DNA of 64,000 bases from positions 509,900 through 573,899 of the forward strand of contig JACEUQ010000003.1 of NCBI GenBank assembly GCA_024998815.1, in the 5' to 3' direction. Position numbers and translations under genes: made by a program. Below are positions 52,245-61,306 of this stretch, piece by piece. Under the pieces are notes generated by a model. That model had not been told where the DNA came from. It did not search any database and saw only the letters and a program-made list of their open reading frames with translations. The stretch is from Opitutus sp. (GTDB lineage: Bacteria; Verrucomicrobiota; Verrucomicrobiia; Opitutales; Opitutaceae). The first letter of the stretch is position 1. Each line of letters starts with the position of its first letter.

Positions 52245-52922
52245 TTATGTCCGGCTAAACTGCACCTTGTAGGCTTTGCCGAAACCAGTCGGAGCTTCAG
52301 CCAACAACTCAAAGCTCACCCCGAGGTTGGCGTTGGTCGACAGCGCTTGGTAGGCCGCCTCGGTGACCAGGATTTCATAGGCTTTGGCCGTGTCTTCGCC
52401 GAGTTTGGAGGCGGCGTTTACTTCGGCCCCAAAGACATCGCTGTCGCCGATGCGCAAAACCCGGCCGAAGCCCAGGCCCACACCCAGTAAAACGTGCTCC
52501 TCGGGCGTGCGGTTTTGGTTATAAGTGGCCAGCGCTTTATTCATCTGAATGGAGGCCGTGAGTGCTTTAGGCGGGTTGCGGAAAATCACCAGAAAGCTGT
52601 CGCCCTCGGTTTTGAGCAGAATACCGTCGTGGTCCTCGATAATCGGAATCAGCAGGCGGTGGGATTCGGCAATCGTTTGCAGGAAGTGGATCACCCCGAA
52701 TTGGGCGACGTTACGCGAAAACCCGGACAAGTCGGTAAACATGACGCACCACTCCTCGCCAAAAAGATCCCAGATCCGCGCATCAATGTGTTTTTTATCC
52801 GAGTCGGGCTTGATGCGTTCGGCGATCAGCTTTTCCAGGCGGTCTTCCGAGGCGGACGCGAGAATCGATTTTTTATAGGCCATGAGAGTGGGGTTACTCT
52901 TTTCATGAACGGGTGCGCTCAC
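52245..52922 (-). CDS. Stand-alone adenylate/guanylate cyclase domain protein
   Basis: A 225-residue soluble protein that is essentially one class III cyclase homology domain. Metal-binding Asp residues are in VMFTDLSGFSRNV and LKTEGDSFLVIF. The segment DVFGAEVNAASKLGEDTA keeps the transition-state Asn but has Lys where the canonical Arg (N-x3-R) is expected, so activity may be reduced or altered. The Lys/Asp pair that selects adenine is not clear. It has no sensor domain or membrane helix. It faces the TonB receptor gene convergently and has no operon partner. Confidence 0.82.
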   Translation of the reverse strand: MSAPVHEKSNPTLMAYKKSILASASEDRLEKLIAERIKPDSDKKHIDARIWDLFGEEWCVMFTDLSGFSRNVAQFGVIHFLQTIAESHRLLIPIIEDHDGILLKTEGDSFLVIFRNPPKALTASIQMNKALATYNQNRTPEEHVLLGVGLGFGRVLRIGDSDVFGAEVNAASKLGEDTAKAYEILVTEAAYQALSTNANLGVSFELLAEAPTGFGKAYKVQFSRT

Positions 52923-53473
52923 AAGCCCTTCCGCCGTTTACCGTGTTTTCGCGGGTTGGGGGGCGCAACAAAAGCGGACCGGTGAAGGCCCGCTTGAAGC
53001 GGTGACTATACCAATAGCTTAAACGAACGGGGCTATTTTTAACGCAAAGCCGCAGAGGCGGAAAGTTCGCAAAGTACTACAAATAAATGACTCCCTTGCA
53101 CTTCTTCGCGTCCTTGCGCCTTTGCGTTAAAGCCCAAAATCGAAACGTGTAGGGTATAATACTAATTCGCGTTCAAGATGAGGCAAATTGGCCAGGGACG
53201 GCCAACCCTGGTACAGAGCTCGGAAATGTAGGGTTGGTCGTCCCGGCCAATTCCGATCACCTTGAAAGCGTATTGGTGTAATAGGCAGCCGGGATGGTGG
53301 CTTCTGGTAGGGTGCTAAATCTGCCATAATGTGCCGGAAATAAGCAGGTTAACAAGCGTGCGGGTTCGCCTGTTGCGGCAATTAGTGCACGGCTTCCGCC
53401 AAGAAACACAACGCCTTGCCCGTTGTGAGTCGGGCCTTGGGGAGTAGCTTAGTGACCGAAGCCAGCGCCTAAA
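52923..53473. other. Repeat-rich leader region of the nuo operon
   Basis: 53038-53136 is an imperfect inverted repeat (TAACGCAAAGCCGCAGAGGC ... TTGCGCCTTTGCGTTAAAGC). 53165-53275 is another (AATTGGCCAGGGACGGCCAA ... GGTCGTCCCGGCCAATTCC). The nuo promoter must lie between ~53275 and 53470, where AATCTGCCATAATG and TTAACAAGCG words occur, but I cannot pick boxes with confidence. No gene. Confidence 0.6.
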
Positions 53474-53845
53474 ATGAACGCCCACCCTTACGCCTTCCTC
53501 GCCCTGTTTCTGGGGGTCGCGATTGCCTTCCCTCTCGTGTTGCTCGGCGTGGCGTGGCTCTGGGTGCGCTTCTTCCAGCCGGCCAAGCCCGGCCCGCTGA
53601 AAAACTCCACCTACGAGTGCGGCCTGGCCGCTAGCGGCGAGACGTGGATCCAGTTCAAGGCCCACTACTACCTCTACGCCATTCTGTTTCTGGTTTTCGA
53701 CGTCGAAGTCCTGTTCCTGTTGCCCTGCGCGGTGGCGTTCACCGGCCTGTCCACCGGAGCGTTGGTGGCCATGCTGGTCTTTATTCTTCTCCTCGCCGAG
53801 GGCCTCGTCTGGTTCTGGCACCGCGGTCACCTCGAATGGAAATGA
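53474..53845 (+). CDS. nuoA: Complex I subunit NuoA
   Basis: A 123-residue membrane subunit next to the quinone site. Three helices; the conserved loop [20 protein letters not shown], with the Cys that switches exposure in active/de-active forms, and [20 protein letters not shown] with the family Glu/Asp residues in TM2. Length is usual. The stop overlaps the nuoB start (ATGA). First gene of the run nuoABCDIHJKLM plus a second nuoM. Confidence 0.95.
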   Translation: MNAHPYAFLALFLGVAIAFPLVLLGVAWLWVRFFQPAKPGPLKNSTYECGLAASGETWIQFKAHYYLYAILFLVFDVEVLFLLPCAVAFTGLSTGALVAMLVFILLLAEGLVWFWHRGHLEWK

Positions 53846-54501
53846 ACGCCTCCGACATCAAGCACACGCCTTTCCCCGCCGCTGGCACCATGACCGATGC
53901 CGAGCGCGAGGAGCTTCGCCGTCACGGCATTTTGTTAACTAGCCTCGAGGAGCTCTACAACTGGGGCCGCAGCAATTCCATCTGGCCTATCCAGTTCGGG
54001 CTGGCTTGTTGCGCCATCGAGATGATCGCCGCCGCCACCGCCCGCTTCGACATTGCACGCTTCGGCGCCGAGATTTTCCGCCCCTCGCCGCGCCAGGCCG
54101 ACCTGATGATCGTCTCCGGCACCGTCACCAAAAAGATGGCCCCGCTGGTCGTGCGCCTCTGGAACCAAATGCCCGAGCCGAAATACTGCATCGCCATGGG
54201 TGCCTGCGCCATTTCCGGCGGCCCGTTCAAGCAGGGTTACAGCGTGCTCAAGGGCATCGACCGTTTTCTACCGGTGGACATCTACATCCCCGGCTGCCCG
54301 CCGCGCCCCGAAGCGTTGCTCAACGGCCTGATCAAGCTCCAGGAGAAGATCAAGGGCGAGAAGCTCACCGGCCCCAACGCCGCCCGCCACGTCCGCGCCG
54401 ACGTTAACAACGAGCACCCGATTCCTGAATACGGCGCGCACGACCTCGTCCCCTCCAAGAACACCGCCCTCTGGTCGCCTCCCGCCCCGCCGACCGCCTG
54501 A
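53842..54501 (+). CDS. nuoB: Complex I subunit NuoB
   Basis: A 219-residue peripheral subunit that holds Fe-S cluster N2, the electron donor to quinone. Cluster ligands are the adjacent Cys pair in [10 protein letters not shown], the Cys in [10 protein letters not shown] and the Cys in [11 protein letters not shown] chose ATG 53842, which overlaps the nuoA stop; ATG 53836 would add two residues. The C-terminal extension after [13 protein letters not shown] is longer than in E. coli. nuoC begins two bases after the stop. Confidence 0.95.
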   Translation: MNASDIKHTPFPAAGTMTDAEREELRRHGILLTSLEELYNWGRSNSIWPIQFGLACCAIEMIAAATARFDIARFGAEIFRPSPRQADLMIVSGTVTKKMAPLVVRLWNQMPEPKYCIAMGACAISGGPFKQGYSVLKGIDRFLPVDIYIPGCPPRPEALLNGLIKLQEKIKGEKLTGPNAARHVRADVNNEHPIPEYGAHDLVPSKNTALWSPPAPPTA

Positions 54502-54502
54502 T

Positions 54503-55201
54503 ATGGAAACCGTCGAACAGATCCGCGACCGCCTTCTCGCCCGTTTCCCAGCGGCCGCGGTCGCCGTCGTCACCAACCCGGGCGCCGCCGCCGAACACGC
54601 GCTGTTGCTCGACGCCACCCACGCACGCGAGATCGCCGAATTCCTGCGCGACGACCCGGTGTTGCGGCTGGATTATTGCTCCAACGTCACCGGCATTGAC
54701 TGGCCGGAAAAAGAGATCACCGACACCGTCAAGACCACCGTGGCCGATCCCGCCGGCGGCCCTGCCAAGGTGGTGGAAACCAAAACCGTGCGCGTTGAGC
54801 CGGGTTACTTCGAGGCGGTGTATTTCCTCTACTCGATGGCCAAAAAACACGGCCCGGTCATCGTGCGCCTGCGCACGGCAAACCGCACCGACGCGGTCAC
54901 CCTGCCGTCGCTCACGCCGGTGTGGCGCTCGTGCGACTTCCAGGAGCGGGAGATTTTCGATCTTTTTGGCATCGTTTTTACCGGACACCCCGACCTGCGC
55001 CGCTTGCTGCTTTGGGACGAGTTTGTCGACCACCCGATGCGCAAAGACTACGTCGAACCCGACGACTACGAGTGGGAGCCCACCGCGCACGGCGACGTGC
55101 TCGCCCGCGCTCAGGCCCACCAAGCCGCCGTCGCCGCTGCGGCCGCCGCCGCGCCCTCCGCCGCCATGCCCGTGGTCAACCCCACGCCTTCCGCCTCATG
55201 A
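54503..55201 (+). CDS. nuoC: Complex I subunit NuoC
   Basis: A 232-residue subunit of the quinone-reducing module. [38 protein letters not shown] and the signature [40 protein letters not shown] are all present. An Ala/Pro-rich tail of ~35 residues follows the core. Separate from nuoD, unlike the fused NuoCD of E. coli. The stop overlaps nuoD (ATGA). Confidence 0.94.
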   Translation: METVEQIRDRLLARFPAAAVAVVTNPGAAAEHALLLDATHAREIAEFLRDDPVLRLDYCSNVTGIDWPEKEITDTVKTTVADPAGGPAKVVETKTVRVEPGYFEAVYFLYSMAKKHGPVIVRLRTANRTDAVTLPSLTPVWRSCDFQEREIFDLFGIVFTGHPDLRRLLLWDEFVDHPMRKDYVEPDDYEWEPTAHGDVLARAQAHQAAVAAAAAAAPSAAMPVVNPTPSAS

Positions 55202-56394
55202 ACCCTTCCGGCAATTCCTGCGGCTCCATCCCCGCCGCCTCGCCCTTCGCCCCTGTCGCCGGCCCGATCATACGATCGGTAAACGACCCGTTTCACGGCG
55301 ATTTGTTGGAGGTCTCGATGGGGCCGCAGCACCCGTCCACCCACGGCGTTTTCCGCATGGTAGCCACCCTCGACGGTGAGTTGATCGTTAAGCTGAAACC
55401 GGTGTTTGGATACCTGCACCGCAACCACGAGAAAATCGCCGAGAACACCAGTTATCTGGCGTCGATGCCCTACACCGACCGGCTCGACTACCTGTGCTCG
55501 CTCTCGACCAACTGGGCCTACGCCTTCGCGGCCGAGAAACTCCTCGGCCAGCCCGTGCCCGACCGCGCCCAGTACCTGCGCATCATCCTGGCCGAGATGA
55601 CCCGCCTGGTGAACCACGCGTGTTTGGTCGGCTTTCTTTTTAACGACCTCGGTACCTCGTTCACCCCGTTGCTCTACGCCTTCCGCGAGCGCGAAAAGAT
55701 CATCGACCTGTTCGAGTCGCTCACCGGCTCGCGCATGATGTGCAACTACCAGCGCTTCGGCGGTTGCCGTGTGGATCCGACGCCGGAGTGGCTCGAAGCC
55801 GCCCGCAAACTGGTGGAGAACTTCCCGCGCTTCCTCGACGAGTACGAGCGCATGCTCACCGGTAACGAGATCATGCTCGCCCGCACCCAGGGCATCGGCC
55901 GCGTCACCCCCGCGCAGGCGATCAACGCCGGTATCACCGGCCCCGTCCTACGCGCCTGCGGCGTCGATTACGACATCCGCAAGGTCGACGCCTACGGTTT
56001 CTATTCACGCTTCGATTTCCGCGTGCCGCTCGGTGACCACGGCGACACTTACGACCGCTACATGATCCGCATTTTGGAAATGCGTGAGTCGGTCAAAATC
56101 CTCGCCCAGGCCTTCCGCGATTTGCCCGCCGGCCCGATCATGGATTCCAAGGCCAAGCAGCGCGGACACCGCCCCAAAGCCGGCGAAGCCTACGGCCGCA
56201 TCGAGGGGCCCAAGGGAGAGATCGGCTTCCACCTGATCAGCGACGGCAGCCCCAATCCCTACCGTTACCGCGTGCGCCCGCCCTCCCTTATCAACCTCAC
56301 GCTGCTCGAAGACATGTGCCTCGGGCACACCCTCGCCGACTCCGTGGTGATCCTCGGCAGCATCGACATCGTCCTTGGCGAAGTGGACCGCTAG
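55198..56394 (+). CDS. nuoD: Complex I subunit NuoD
   Basis: A 398-residue subunit that forms the quinone pocket with Nuo[17 protein letters not shown] carries the conserved His of the quinone site; [40 protein letters not shown] and the C-terminal [13 protein letters not shown] are classic. Start ATG 55198 overlaps the nuoC stop; the open frame from 54922 is antisense-quality. 166 bases of repeat-like DNA separate it from nuoI, where nuoE, nuoF and nuoG would often be. Confidence 0.95.
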   Translation: MNPSGNSCGSIPAASPFAPVAGPIIRSVNDPFHGDLLEVSMGPQHPSTHGVFRMVATLDGELIVKLKPVFGYLHRNHEKIAENTSYLASMPYTDRLDYLCSLSTNWAYAFAAEKLLGQPVPDRAQYLRIILAEMTRLVNHACLVGFLFNDLGTSFTPLLYAFREREKIIDLFESLTGSRMMCNYQRFGGCRVDPTPEWLEAARKLVENFPRFLDEYERMLTGNEIMLARTQGIGRVTPAQAINAGITGPVLRACGVDYDIRKVDAYGFYSRFDFRVPLGDHGDTYDRYMIRILEMRESVKILAQAFRDLPAGPIMDSKAKQRGHRPKAGEAYGRIEGPKGEIGFHLISDGSPNPYRYRVRPPSLINLTLLEDMCLGHTLADSVVILGSIDIVLGEVDR

Positions 56395-56560
56395 TATGAA
56401 GACGAACTCTAAAAGAAATCAGCGATCAGCGGTCTGGCATCAGCCCAAACACCCTTCGCCTAAGGGCCCCCGAGCCATGGAATCCCGCCCTCTGCGTTCT
56501 GAATCCTGCCATCTGACATCTGTCACCTGACCGCTGATCTCTAGTATCTGCCCCATCACC
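56395..56560. repeat. Repeat between nuoD and nuoI
   Basis: AGCGATCAGCGGTCTGGCAT at ~56420 and TGACCGCTGATCTCTAGT at ~56528 are inverted partners; between them ATCTGACATCTGTCACC words. The AGATCAGCGGTCAG word also occurs at ~11508. It interrupts an otherwise tightly overlapping operon. Confidence 0.75.
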
Positions 56561-57205
56561 ATGCTCGGCACCGGCATCCTCAACGGCCTCGCGGTCACCG
56601 CCAAAAACTTCCTCGGGAGTTTTCACGATCCCGCGCGCCTCGTCACCGTCGAATACCCCGAGCAGCACATTCCCGTGCGCGAGGCGTATCGGAATTTCCC
56701 CTTCCTCGTGAGCGAAAGCGCCGACGATCCCATGGGGACGTTGCGCTGCGTGTCTTGCCTGACCTGCGAAAAGGAATGCCCGCCCCAGTGCATCGTGATC
56801 GTGCGCAGCAAGGACAAGAAGCCCGATGCCACCGGCAAGGCCCAGTTCTACCCGACCACCTTTAACATCGATACCTCGGTGTGCATGGGCTGCCAGATCT
56901 GCGTGGAGGTCTGCCCGTTCGACTCGATCAAAATGGACAAGGTGTTTGAGATCACCGCGACCAACCGGTTCACCGAGCTGCTGCTGACCCGCGAGCAGTT
57001 GGCCAAGTCCAACGCCTACTATCACAAGATCCATCCGGTGGAGGCCGCCGAAGTCGATGCCCGCCTGGCCGCCGAACGACTCGCCGCCGAGGAAAAAGCC
57101 AAAGCTGCGGCCGCCGCCAAAGCCGCTGCCGCCGCGGCTAAACCCGCAGCCCCGGCAGCTCCCGCAGTTCCGGCGCCGCAAACTCCTCCTCCCGCCACCC
57201 CATGA
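56561..57205 (+). CDS. nuoI: Complex I subunit NuoI
   Basis: A 214-residue subunit with two 4Fe-4S clusters (N6a, N6b) that bridges electrons to NuoB. Ligands: CVSCLTCEKECP and CMGCQICVEVCP, the second Cys-rich motif before FDSIKMD. The last ~45 residues are an Ala/Pro/Lys-rich tail (AAAAAKPAAPAAPAVPAP) not seen in E. coli NuoI. Placed before nuoH here, whereas the common order is G-H-I. The nuoH start overlaps its stop. Confidence 0.94.
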   Translation: MLGTGILNGLAVTAKNFLGSFHDPARLVTVEYPEQHIPVREAYRNFPFLVSESADDPMGTLRCVSCLTCEKECPPQCIVIVRSKDKKPDATGKAQFYPTTFNIDTSVCMGCQICVEVCPFDSIKMDKVFEITATNRFTELLLTREQLAKSNAYYHKIHPVEAAEVDARLAAERLAAEEKAKAAAAAKAAAAAAKPAAPAAPAVPAPQTPPPATP

Positions 57206-58449
57206 GCGCCGTCCTCGCCTCCGAACCGTTTCTGGAACGCGCCCCCATCGAGCTCCGCGATGCCATCGTTCAACTGCTGCCCGCCCCGGCGCAATGGCTT
57301 GGGCACCACCTGATCACGATCCTCGCCGTGGTTTTGGGGTTTAGCCTGTTTTTTGCCTTCACCACTGTCGCCGAACGCAAGCTGCTCGGCCGCCTGCAAA
57401 ACCGTCTCGGGCCCAACCGCGCCGGCGTGCCCAAGTTTTCCATCCTGCCTTTTCACCTGCGCCACAAACTCTTCGGCCTGAGCCAGCCGTTTGCCGACGC
57501 GATCAAGGCGCTCACCAAGGAGGACATCGTGCCGGCCGCCGCCGATAAACTCCTTCACTTCCTCGCCCCTGTGGTGGTGGTGGCATTTTCGCTGATGACC
57601 TTCGCGGTGCTGCCCGTTGGCCGCCACCTGATCCCCGTCGAACTCGATGCGGCGTTACTGTATTTCTTTGCCGCCGGTTGCGCCTCTGAACTCGCGCTGT
57701 TCATGGCCGGCTGGTCGAGCCGCAACAAGTACTCCCTGCTCGCCGCGATGCGCGCCCTCGCCCAGCTGATCAGCTACGAGTTGCCGCTGATTCTCTCGGT
57801 GGTGCCTATCGTGCTGGTCACCGGTACGCTCTCCACCGTGGCCATCGTGCAAAGCCAGGGCGTGTGGTCCTTCGGTTTGTTGCCGCACTGGTTTGTTTTC
57901 ACCCCGTGGGGTTTTGCCGGTTTTATCATTTTTCTCATCTCGACCCTGGCGGAAACCAACCGCTCGCCCTTCGACTTGCCTGAGGCCGAGAGCGAACTGG
58001 TCGCCGGCCACCTCACCGAATATTCGGGTTTCAAATACGCGCTGTTCTTCATGGCCGAGTATTTCAGCCTGACCGCCCTGAGCGGGCTGGGCGTGACCCT
58101 CTTTCTCGGCGGCTGGCAGGCCCCGGCTCCGTTCCTGGAGTTCATCCCGTCGTACCTTTGGTTCATCGGGAAACTCGTCGGCATGCTGGTGTTTTTCATC
58201 TGGATTCGCGGCACGCTGCTCCGGTTGCGCATCGACCAGCTCACCCGCCTGTCGTGGCAATTTCTGGTGCCGCTCGCCCTGCTCAACGTCGGCAACGCCG
58301 CGTTCTGGTCGCTCACCGCGCATTGGTCTGGGCCGCTTAACTTGGTCCGTTGGGCAATCTCCCTCGCCCTCCTGGTGACCCCCTTTCTGCTCCTTGGCCG
58401 CACACTTTCCGCCGGCTACGCGCCGCGCACCTACCGTTACGCGTCATGA
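57202..58449 (+). CDS. nuoH: Complex I subunit NuoH
   Basis: A 415-residue membrane subunit that links the quinone site to the proton pumps; eight or more helices. AERKLLGRLQNRLGPNRAG, FGLSQPFADAIKALTKEDI, and STLAETNRSPFDLPEAESEL, EYSGFKYALFFMAEY are the conserved loops of the E-channel. Its N-terminus (~30 residues before the first helix) is longer than usual. ATG 57202 overlaps the nuoI stop, and its stop overlaps nuoJ. Confidence 0.95.
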   Translation: MSAVLASEPFLERAPIELRDAIVQLLPAPAQWLGHHLITILAVVLGFSLFFAFTTVAERKLLGRLQNRLGPNRAGVPKFSILPFHLRHKLFGLSQPFADAIKALTKEDIVPAAADKLLHFLAPVVVVAFSLMTFAVLPVGRHLIPVELDAALLYFFAAGCASELALFMAGWSSRNKYSLLAAMRALAQLISYELPLILSVVPIVLVTGTLSTVAIVQSQGVWSFGLLPHWFVFTPWGFAGFIIFLISTLAETNRSPFDLPEAESELVAGHLTEYSGFKYALFFMAEYFSLTALSGLGVTLFLGGWQAPAPFLEFIPSYLWFIGKLVGMLVFFIWIRGTLLRLRIDQLTRLSWQFLVPLALLNVGNAAFWSLTAHWSGPLNLVRWAISLALLVTPFLLLGRTLSAGYAPRTYRYAS

Positions 58450-58964
58450 CCGTCGCCCTTTTCCTCATCGCCGGGCTGATGCTCGGTTCCGCCGCCGTCG
58501 CCCTGCTGCTGCGCAACTTGATCCACAGCGCCCTGCTGCTCGTCGCCAGTTGGGCCGGCGTCGCCGCCTTTTACCTCTGGGCCGGCGCCGAGTTTGTGGC
58601 CTTTGCCCAAATCCTCGTCTACGTCGGCGCCATCTCGATGGTGGTGCTGTTTGCGGTGCTGCTCACCCGCCAGGGCGCGGAGATTTCCCGGCCGGTCGAG
58701 GCGGACTCCCGGTGGCGGGCGTTTTCGGCCATCACGGTGGGGGCCTGCCTCGCCGCTGTGCTCGGTTCGGCGATTCTGTCGACCAAGCTCCCCGCCGCCA
58801 CACCCGCCGCGCCCACGCTTTCGGTTAAAGACACCGGCTTGGAGCTGATGAACCATCATGGGGCCGCGCTGCTCATCGTCGGGCTGATCCTGACCGTCGC
58901 GCTGCTCGGGGCCACGGTGCTCGCCGCCACCGATAAACCCTCAAAAACCGAGGACGCCGCATGA
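58446..58964 (+). CDS. nuoJ: Complex I subunit NuoJ
   Basis: A 172-residue membrane subunit with five helices. AALLLRNLIHSALLLVASW-like start and GAEFVAFAQILVYVGAISMV, the third helix with the pi-bulge region, are typical. LELMNHHGAALLIVGLILTV is the last helix. Start ATG 58446 overlaps the nuoH stop; its stop overlaps nuoK. Confidence 0.93.
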   Translation: MTVALFLIAGLMLGSAAVALLLRNLIHSALLLVASWAGVAAFYLWAGAEFVAFAQILVYVGAISMVVLFAVLLTRQGAEISRPVEADSRWRAFSAITVGACLAAVLGSAILSTKLPAATPAAPTLSVKDTGLELMNHHGAALLIVGLILTVALLGATVLAATDKPSKTEDAA

Positions 58965-59272
58965 GCTCACTTCACCTTTGCCTGCTCATTTCGAGCGCCT
59001 TGTTTTGCATCGGCCTCACCGGCGCGCTCGCCCGTAGCAACACCATCCTCGTGCTGCTCGGCATCGAGCTGATGCTCAACGCGGCCAACATCAACTTCAT
59101 CGCCTTCTGGCGCTTTGGCCCGTCGCCCGCGCCGGCCAGCGGGGTGATCTTCGTGCTGTTTTCCATCGCCGTCGCCGCAGCTGAGGCGGCCGTGGGGCTC
59201 GCTCTGATCATCGCGGTGTATCGCCACCAGAAGTCCGTCCGCCTCCAAGACGCCACCTGCCTGAAAGGCTGA
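58961..59272 (+). CDS. nuoK: Complex I subunit NuoK
   Basis: A 103-residue MrpC-like membrane subunit with three helices. The second has the conserved Glu in LGIELMLNAANINFIAFWRF, and the third in AVAAAEAAVGLALIIAVYR, the two proton-path Glu residues. Length is standard. ATG 58961 overlaps nuoJ; nuoL starts three bases after the stop. Confidence 0.95.
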   Translation: MSSLHLCLLISSALFCIGLTGALARSNTILVLLGIELMLNAANINFIAFWRFGPSPAPASGVIFVLFSIAVAAAEAAVGLALIIAVYRHQKSVRLQDATCLKG

Positions 59273-59275
59273 GCC

Positions 59276-61306
59276 ATGACCCTTACCGCCCAACACCTCT
59301 GGCTGATCCCCGCCTTGCCGCTTTTCGTCGCCGCCATCGGCGCGTTTTCCCGTCACCGGGGCATCGCGCTCGCCGCGATCTTCGCCATGGCAGGCTCCTG
59401 CGTGCTGTCGTGCCTGGCGCTCGCCGGCGCTTTGCAAAACCCCGCCACCCACGCGGTGTTTAACTTCGCCTGGTTCGACCTCGGCGCCAGCACGCTCCGC
59501 CTCGGTTTCCTGCTGGATCCGCTCACCGCTCTCATGTGCGTGATGGTTACCTTCGTCGGCACGCTGATTTTCACCTTCAGCCTCGGCTACATGAAGGAGG
59601 ATAAAAACTTCTCCCGTTTCTTCTGTTTCCTGAGCTTTTTCGCGGCTGCGATGCTCGGGCTGCTGATCGCCAATAGCCTGCTGCTGCTGTTCATCTGCTG
59701 GGAGTTGGTCGGCCTCGCCTCGTATTTGCTGATCGGATTCTGGTTTCACAAACCCTCCGCCGCCGCAGCTGCCAAAAAAGCCTTCCTCACCACCCGCATC
59801 GGCGATCTCGGCCTGCTGCTCGGCCTGCTCTGGCTCTCGGAAGCCGGCGGCTCGCTCCTATTTTTCGATAACGGCCACGGCGCGCTGGAAACCGCCACCC
59901 TCGCCGCGCTCTCCGGTAAAACCCTCGCCTGCTGCGGTCTCGCCCTGTCGACGGCCATTGGGTTGCTCATCTTCTGTGGTGCGATCGGCAAGTCCGGCCA
60001 GTTTCCCCTCCACGTCTGGCTGCCCGACGCGATGGAAGGCCCGACGCCCGTTTCCTCCCTTATCCACGCCGCCACGATGGTGGCCGCCGGCGTGTTTCTG
60101 GTCGCCCGGGTTTATCCGCTGATGTCCGCCGACGCCGTGCTTGCCGCCGTGCCGGTGCACGCGCTCACCGTCGTCGCCTTTATCGGCGCGATCACCGCGC
60201 TGATGGGTGCGCTGATCGCCTGCGCCCAAAACGACATCAAGCGCGTCCTCGCTTTCTCCACCGTTTCCCAGCTCGGTTACATGATGCTGGCGCTGGGCGT
60301 TGGCTCGTGGACGGCGGCGATTTTCCACCTGCTCACCCACGCCTTTTTTAAGGCGCTGCTGTTCCTCGGGGCCGGCTCGGTCATTCACGCCGCCCACCAC
60401 GAACAGGATATTCGCCAACTGGGCGGACTGCGGACGCGGCTGAAAATCACCTTCGCCACCTTCGCCGTCGGCATGATGGCGCTCTCGGGCGTGCCGTTCC
60501 TGTTCTCCGGTTTCTGGAGCAAGGAAGGCATCCTCCACGCCGCCCACGGCTGGCACGTTTCCCACATGCCGCTCTACGCCGCGCTCGCCGCCGTGGTGCT
60601 GACCGCGTTCTACATGACCCGCCTCGTCGCCGAAACGTTCTTTGGCAAACCCCGGTCGCACGCCGCCGACCACGCCCACGAAAACTCCGCGGTCATGACC
60701 GTGCCACTCATCCTACTCGCGGTGTGCGCGGTGCTGCTGGGTTTCCTCGGCACGCCCGCGTATCCCTGGCTGCAAGCCACCCTCGCCGGCGAAGCGGTGC
60801 ACGCCGACTTCGGCCACCTGCTCGAAGGCGGCGGCTTGATGGCCCTCTCCATCGGTCTAGTCGGCTCCGGCCTTGGTCTTGGCTGGTGGCTCTACGGCAC
60901 CAAACTGCGCCAAACCGCCGAAGCCCACGACCCGCTCAGCACCGCCGCCCCGTCGGTCATGGCTGCCCTGGCCAACCGCCTCGGCTTCGACGAACTCTAC
61001 GCCGCCACGGTCGGCCGCCTCAACGACCTGCTCGCCGCCTTTGCCCAAAAACTCGACCGCTACGTGATCGGCGGACTGGTTAACTTCGTCGCTCAGCTCG
61101 GGCTGTTTTCGGGTTCGGTTAACCGCCAGTTTGACGAGGACAACCTCAACGGCGGCTTCGACGCCGCGAGCGACGGCATCCGCGGCACGGGGCGGGTTTA
61201 CGCAAAAGCGCAAACCGGCGAGGCCCACGGCTACCTGCGTGTCATCGCGGTGGCGTTCATCGTTCTGGTCCTCGTGTTGTCACTATCGCTAGGAGGTGCC
61301 CGATGA
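59276..61306 (+). CDS. nuoL: Complex I subunit NuoL
   Basis: A 676-residue antiporter-like pump subunit at the membrane-arm tip. Conserved Glu in LLFICWELVGLASYLLIGFW, Lys in GAIGKSGQFPLHVWLPDAME and Lys in AQNDIKRVLAFSTVSQLGYM mark the proton path. The C-terminus has the lateral amphipathic helix region after ~560 and a last anchor helix (VIAVAFIVLVLVLSLSLGG). Longer than E. coli NuoL (613). Its stop overlaps nuoM (ATGA). Confidence 0.95.
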   Translation: MTLTAQHLWLIPALPLFVAAIGAFSRHRGIALAAIFAMAGSCVLSCLALAGALQNPATHAVFNFAWFDLGASTLRLGFLLDPLTALMCVMVTFVGTLIFTFSLGYMKEDKNFSRFFCFLSFFAAAMLGLLIANSLLLLFICWELVGLASYLLIGFWFHKPSAAAAAKKAFLTTRIGDLGLLLGLLWLSEAGGSLLFFDNGHGALETATLAALSGKTLACCGLALSTAIGLLIFCGAIGKSGQFPLHVWLPDAMEGPTPVSSLIHAATMVAAGVFLVARVYPLMSADAVLAAVPVHALTVVAFIGAITALMGALIACAQNDIKRVLAFSTVSQLGYMMLALGVGSWTAAIFHLLTHAFFKALLFLGAGSVIHAAHHEQDIRQLGGLRTRLKITFATFAVGMMALSGVPFLFSGFWSKEGILHAAHGWHVSHMPLYAALAAVVLTAFYMTRLVAETFFGKPRSHAADHAHENSAVMTVPLILLAVCAVLLGFLGTPAYPWLQATLAGEAVHADFGHLLEGGGLMALSIGLVGSGLGLGWWLYGTKLRQTAEAHDPLSTAAPSVMAALANRLGFDELYAATVGRLNDLLAAFAQKLDRYVIGGLVNFVAQLGLFSGSVNRQFDEDNLNGGFDAASDGIRGTGRVYAKAQTGEAHGYLRVIAVAFIVLVLVLSLSLGGAR

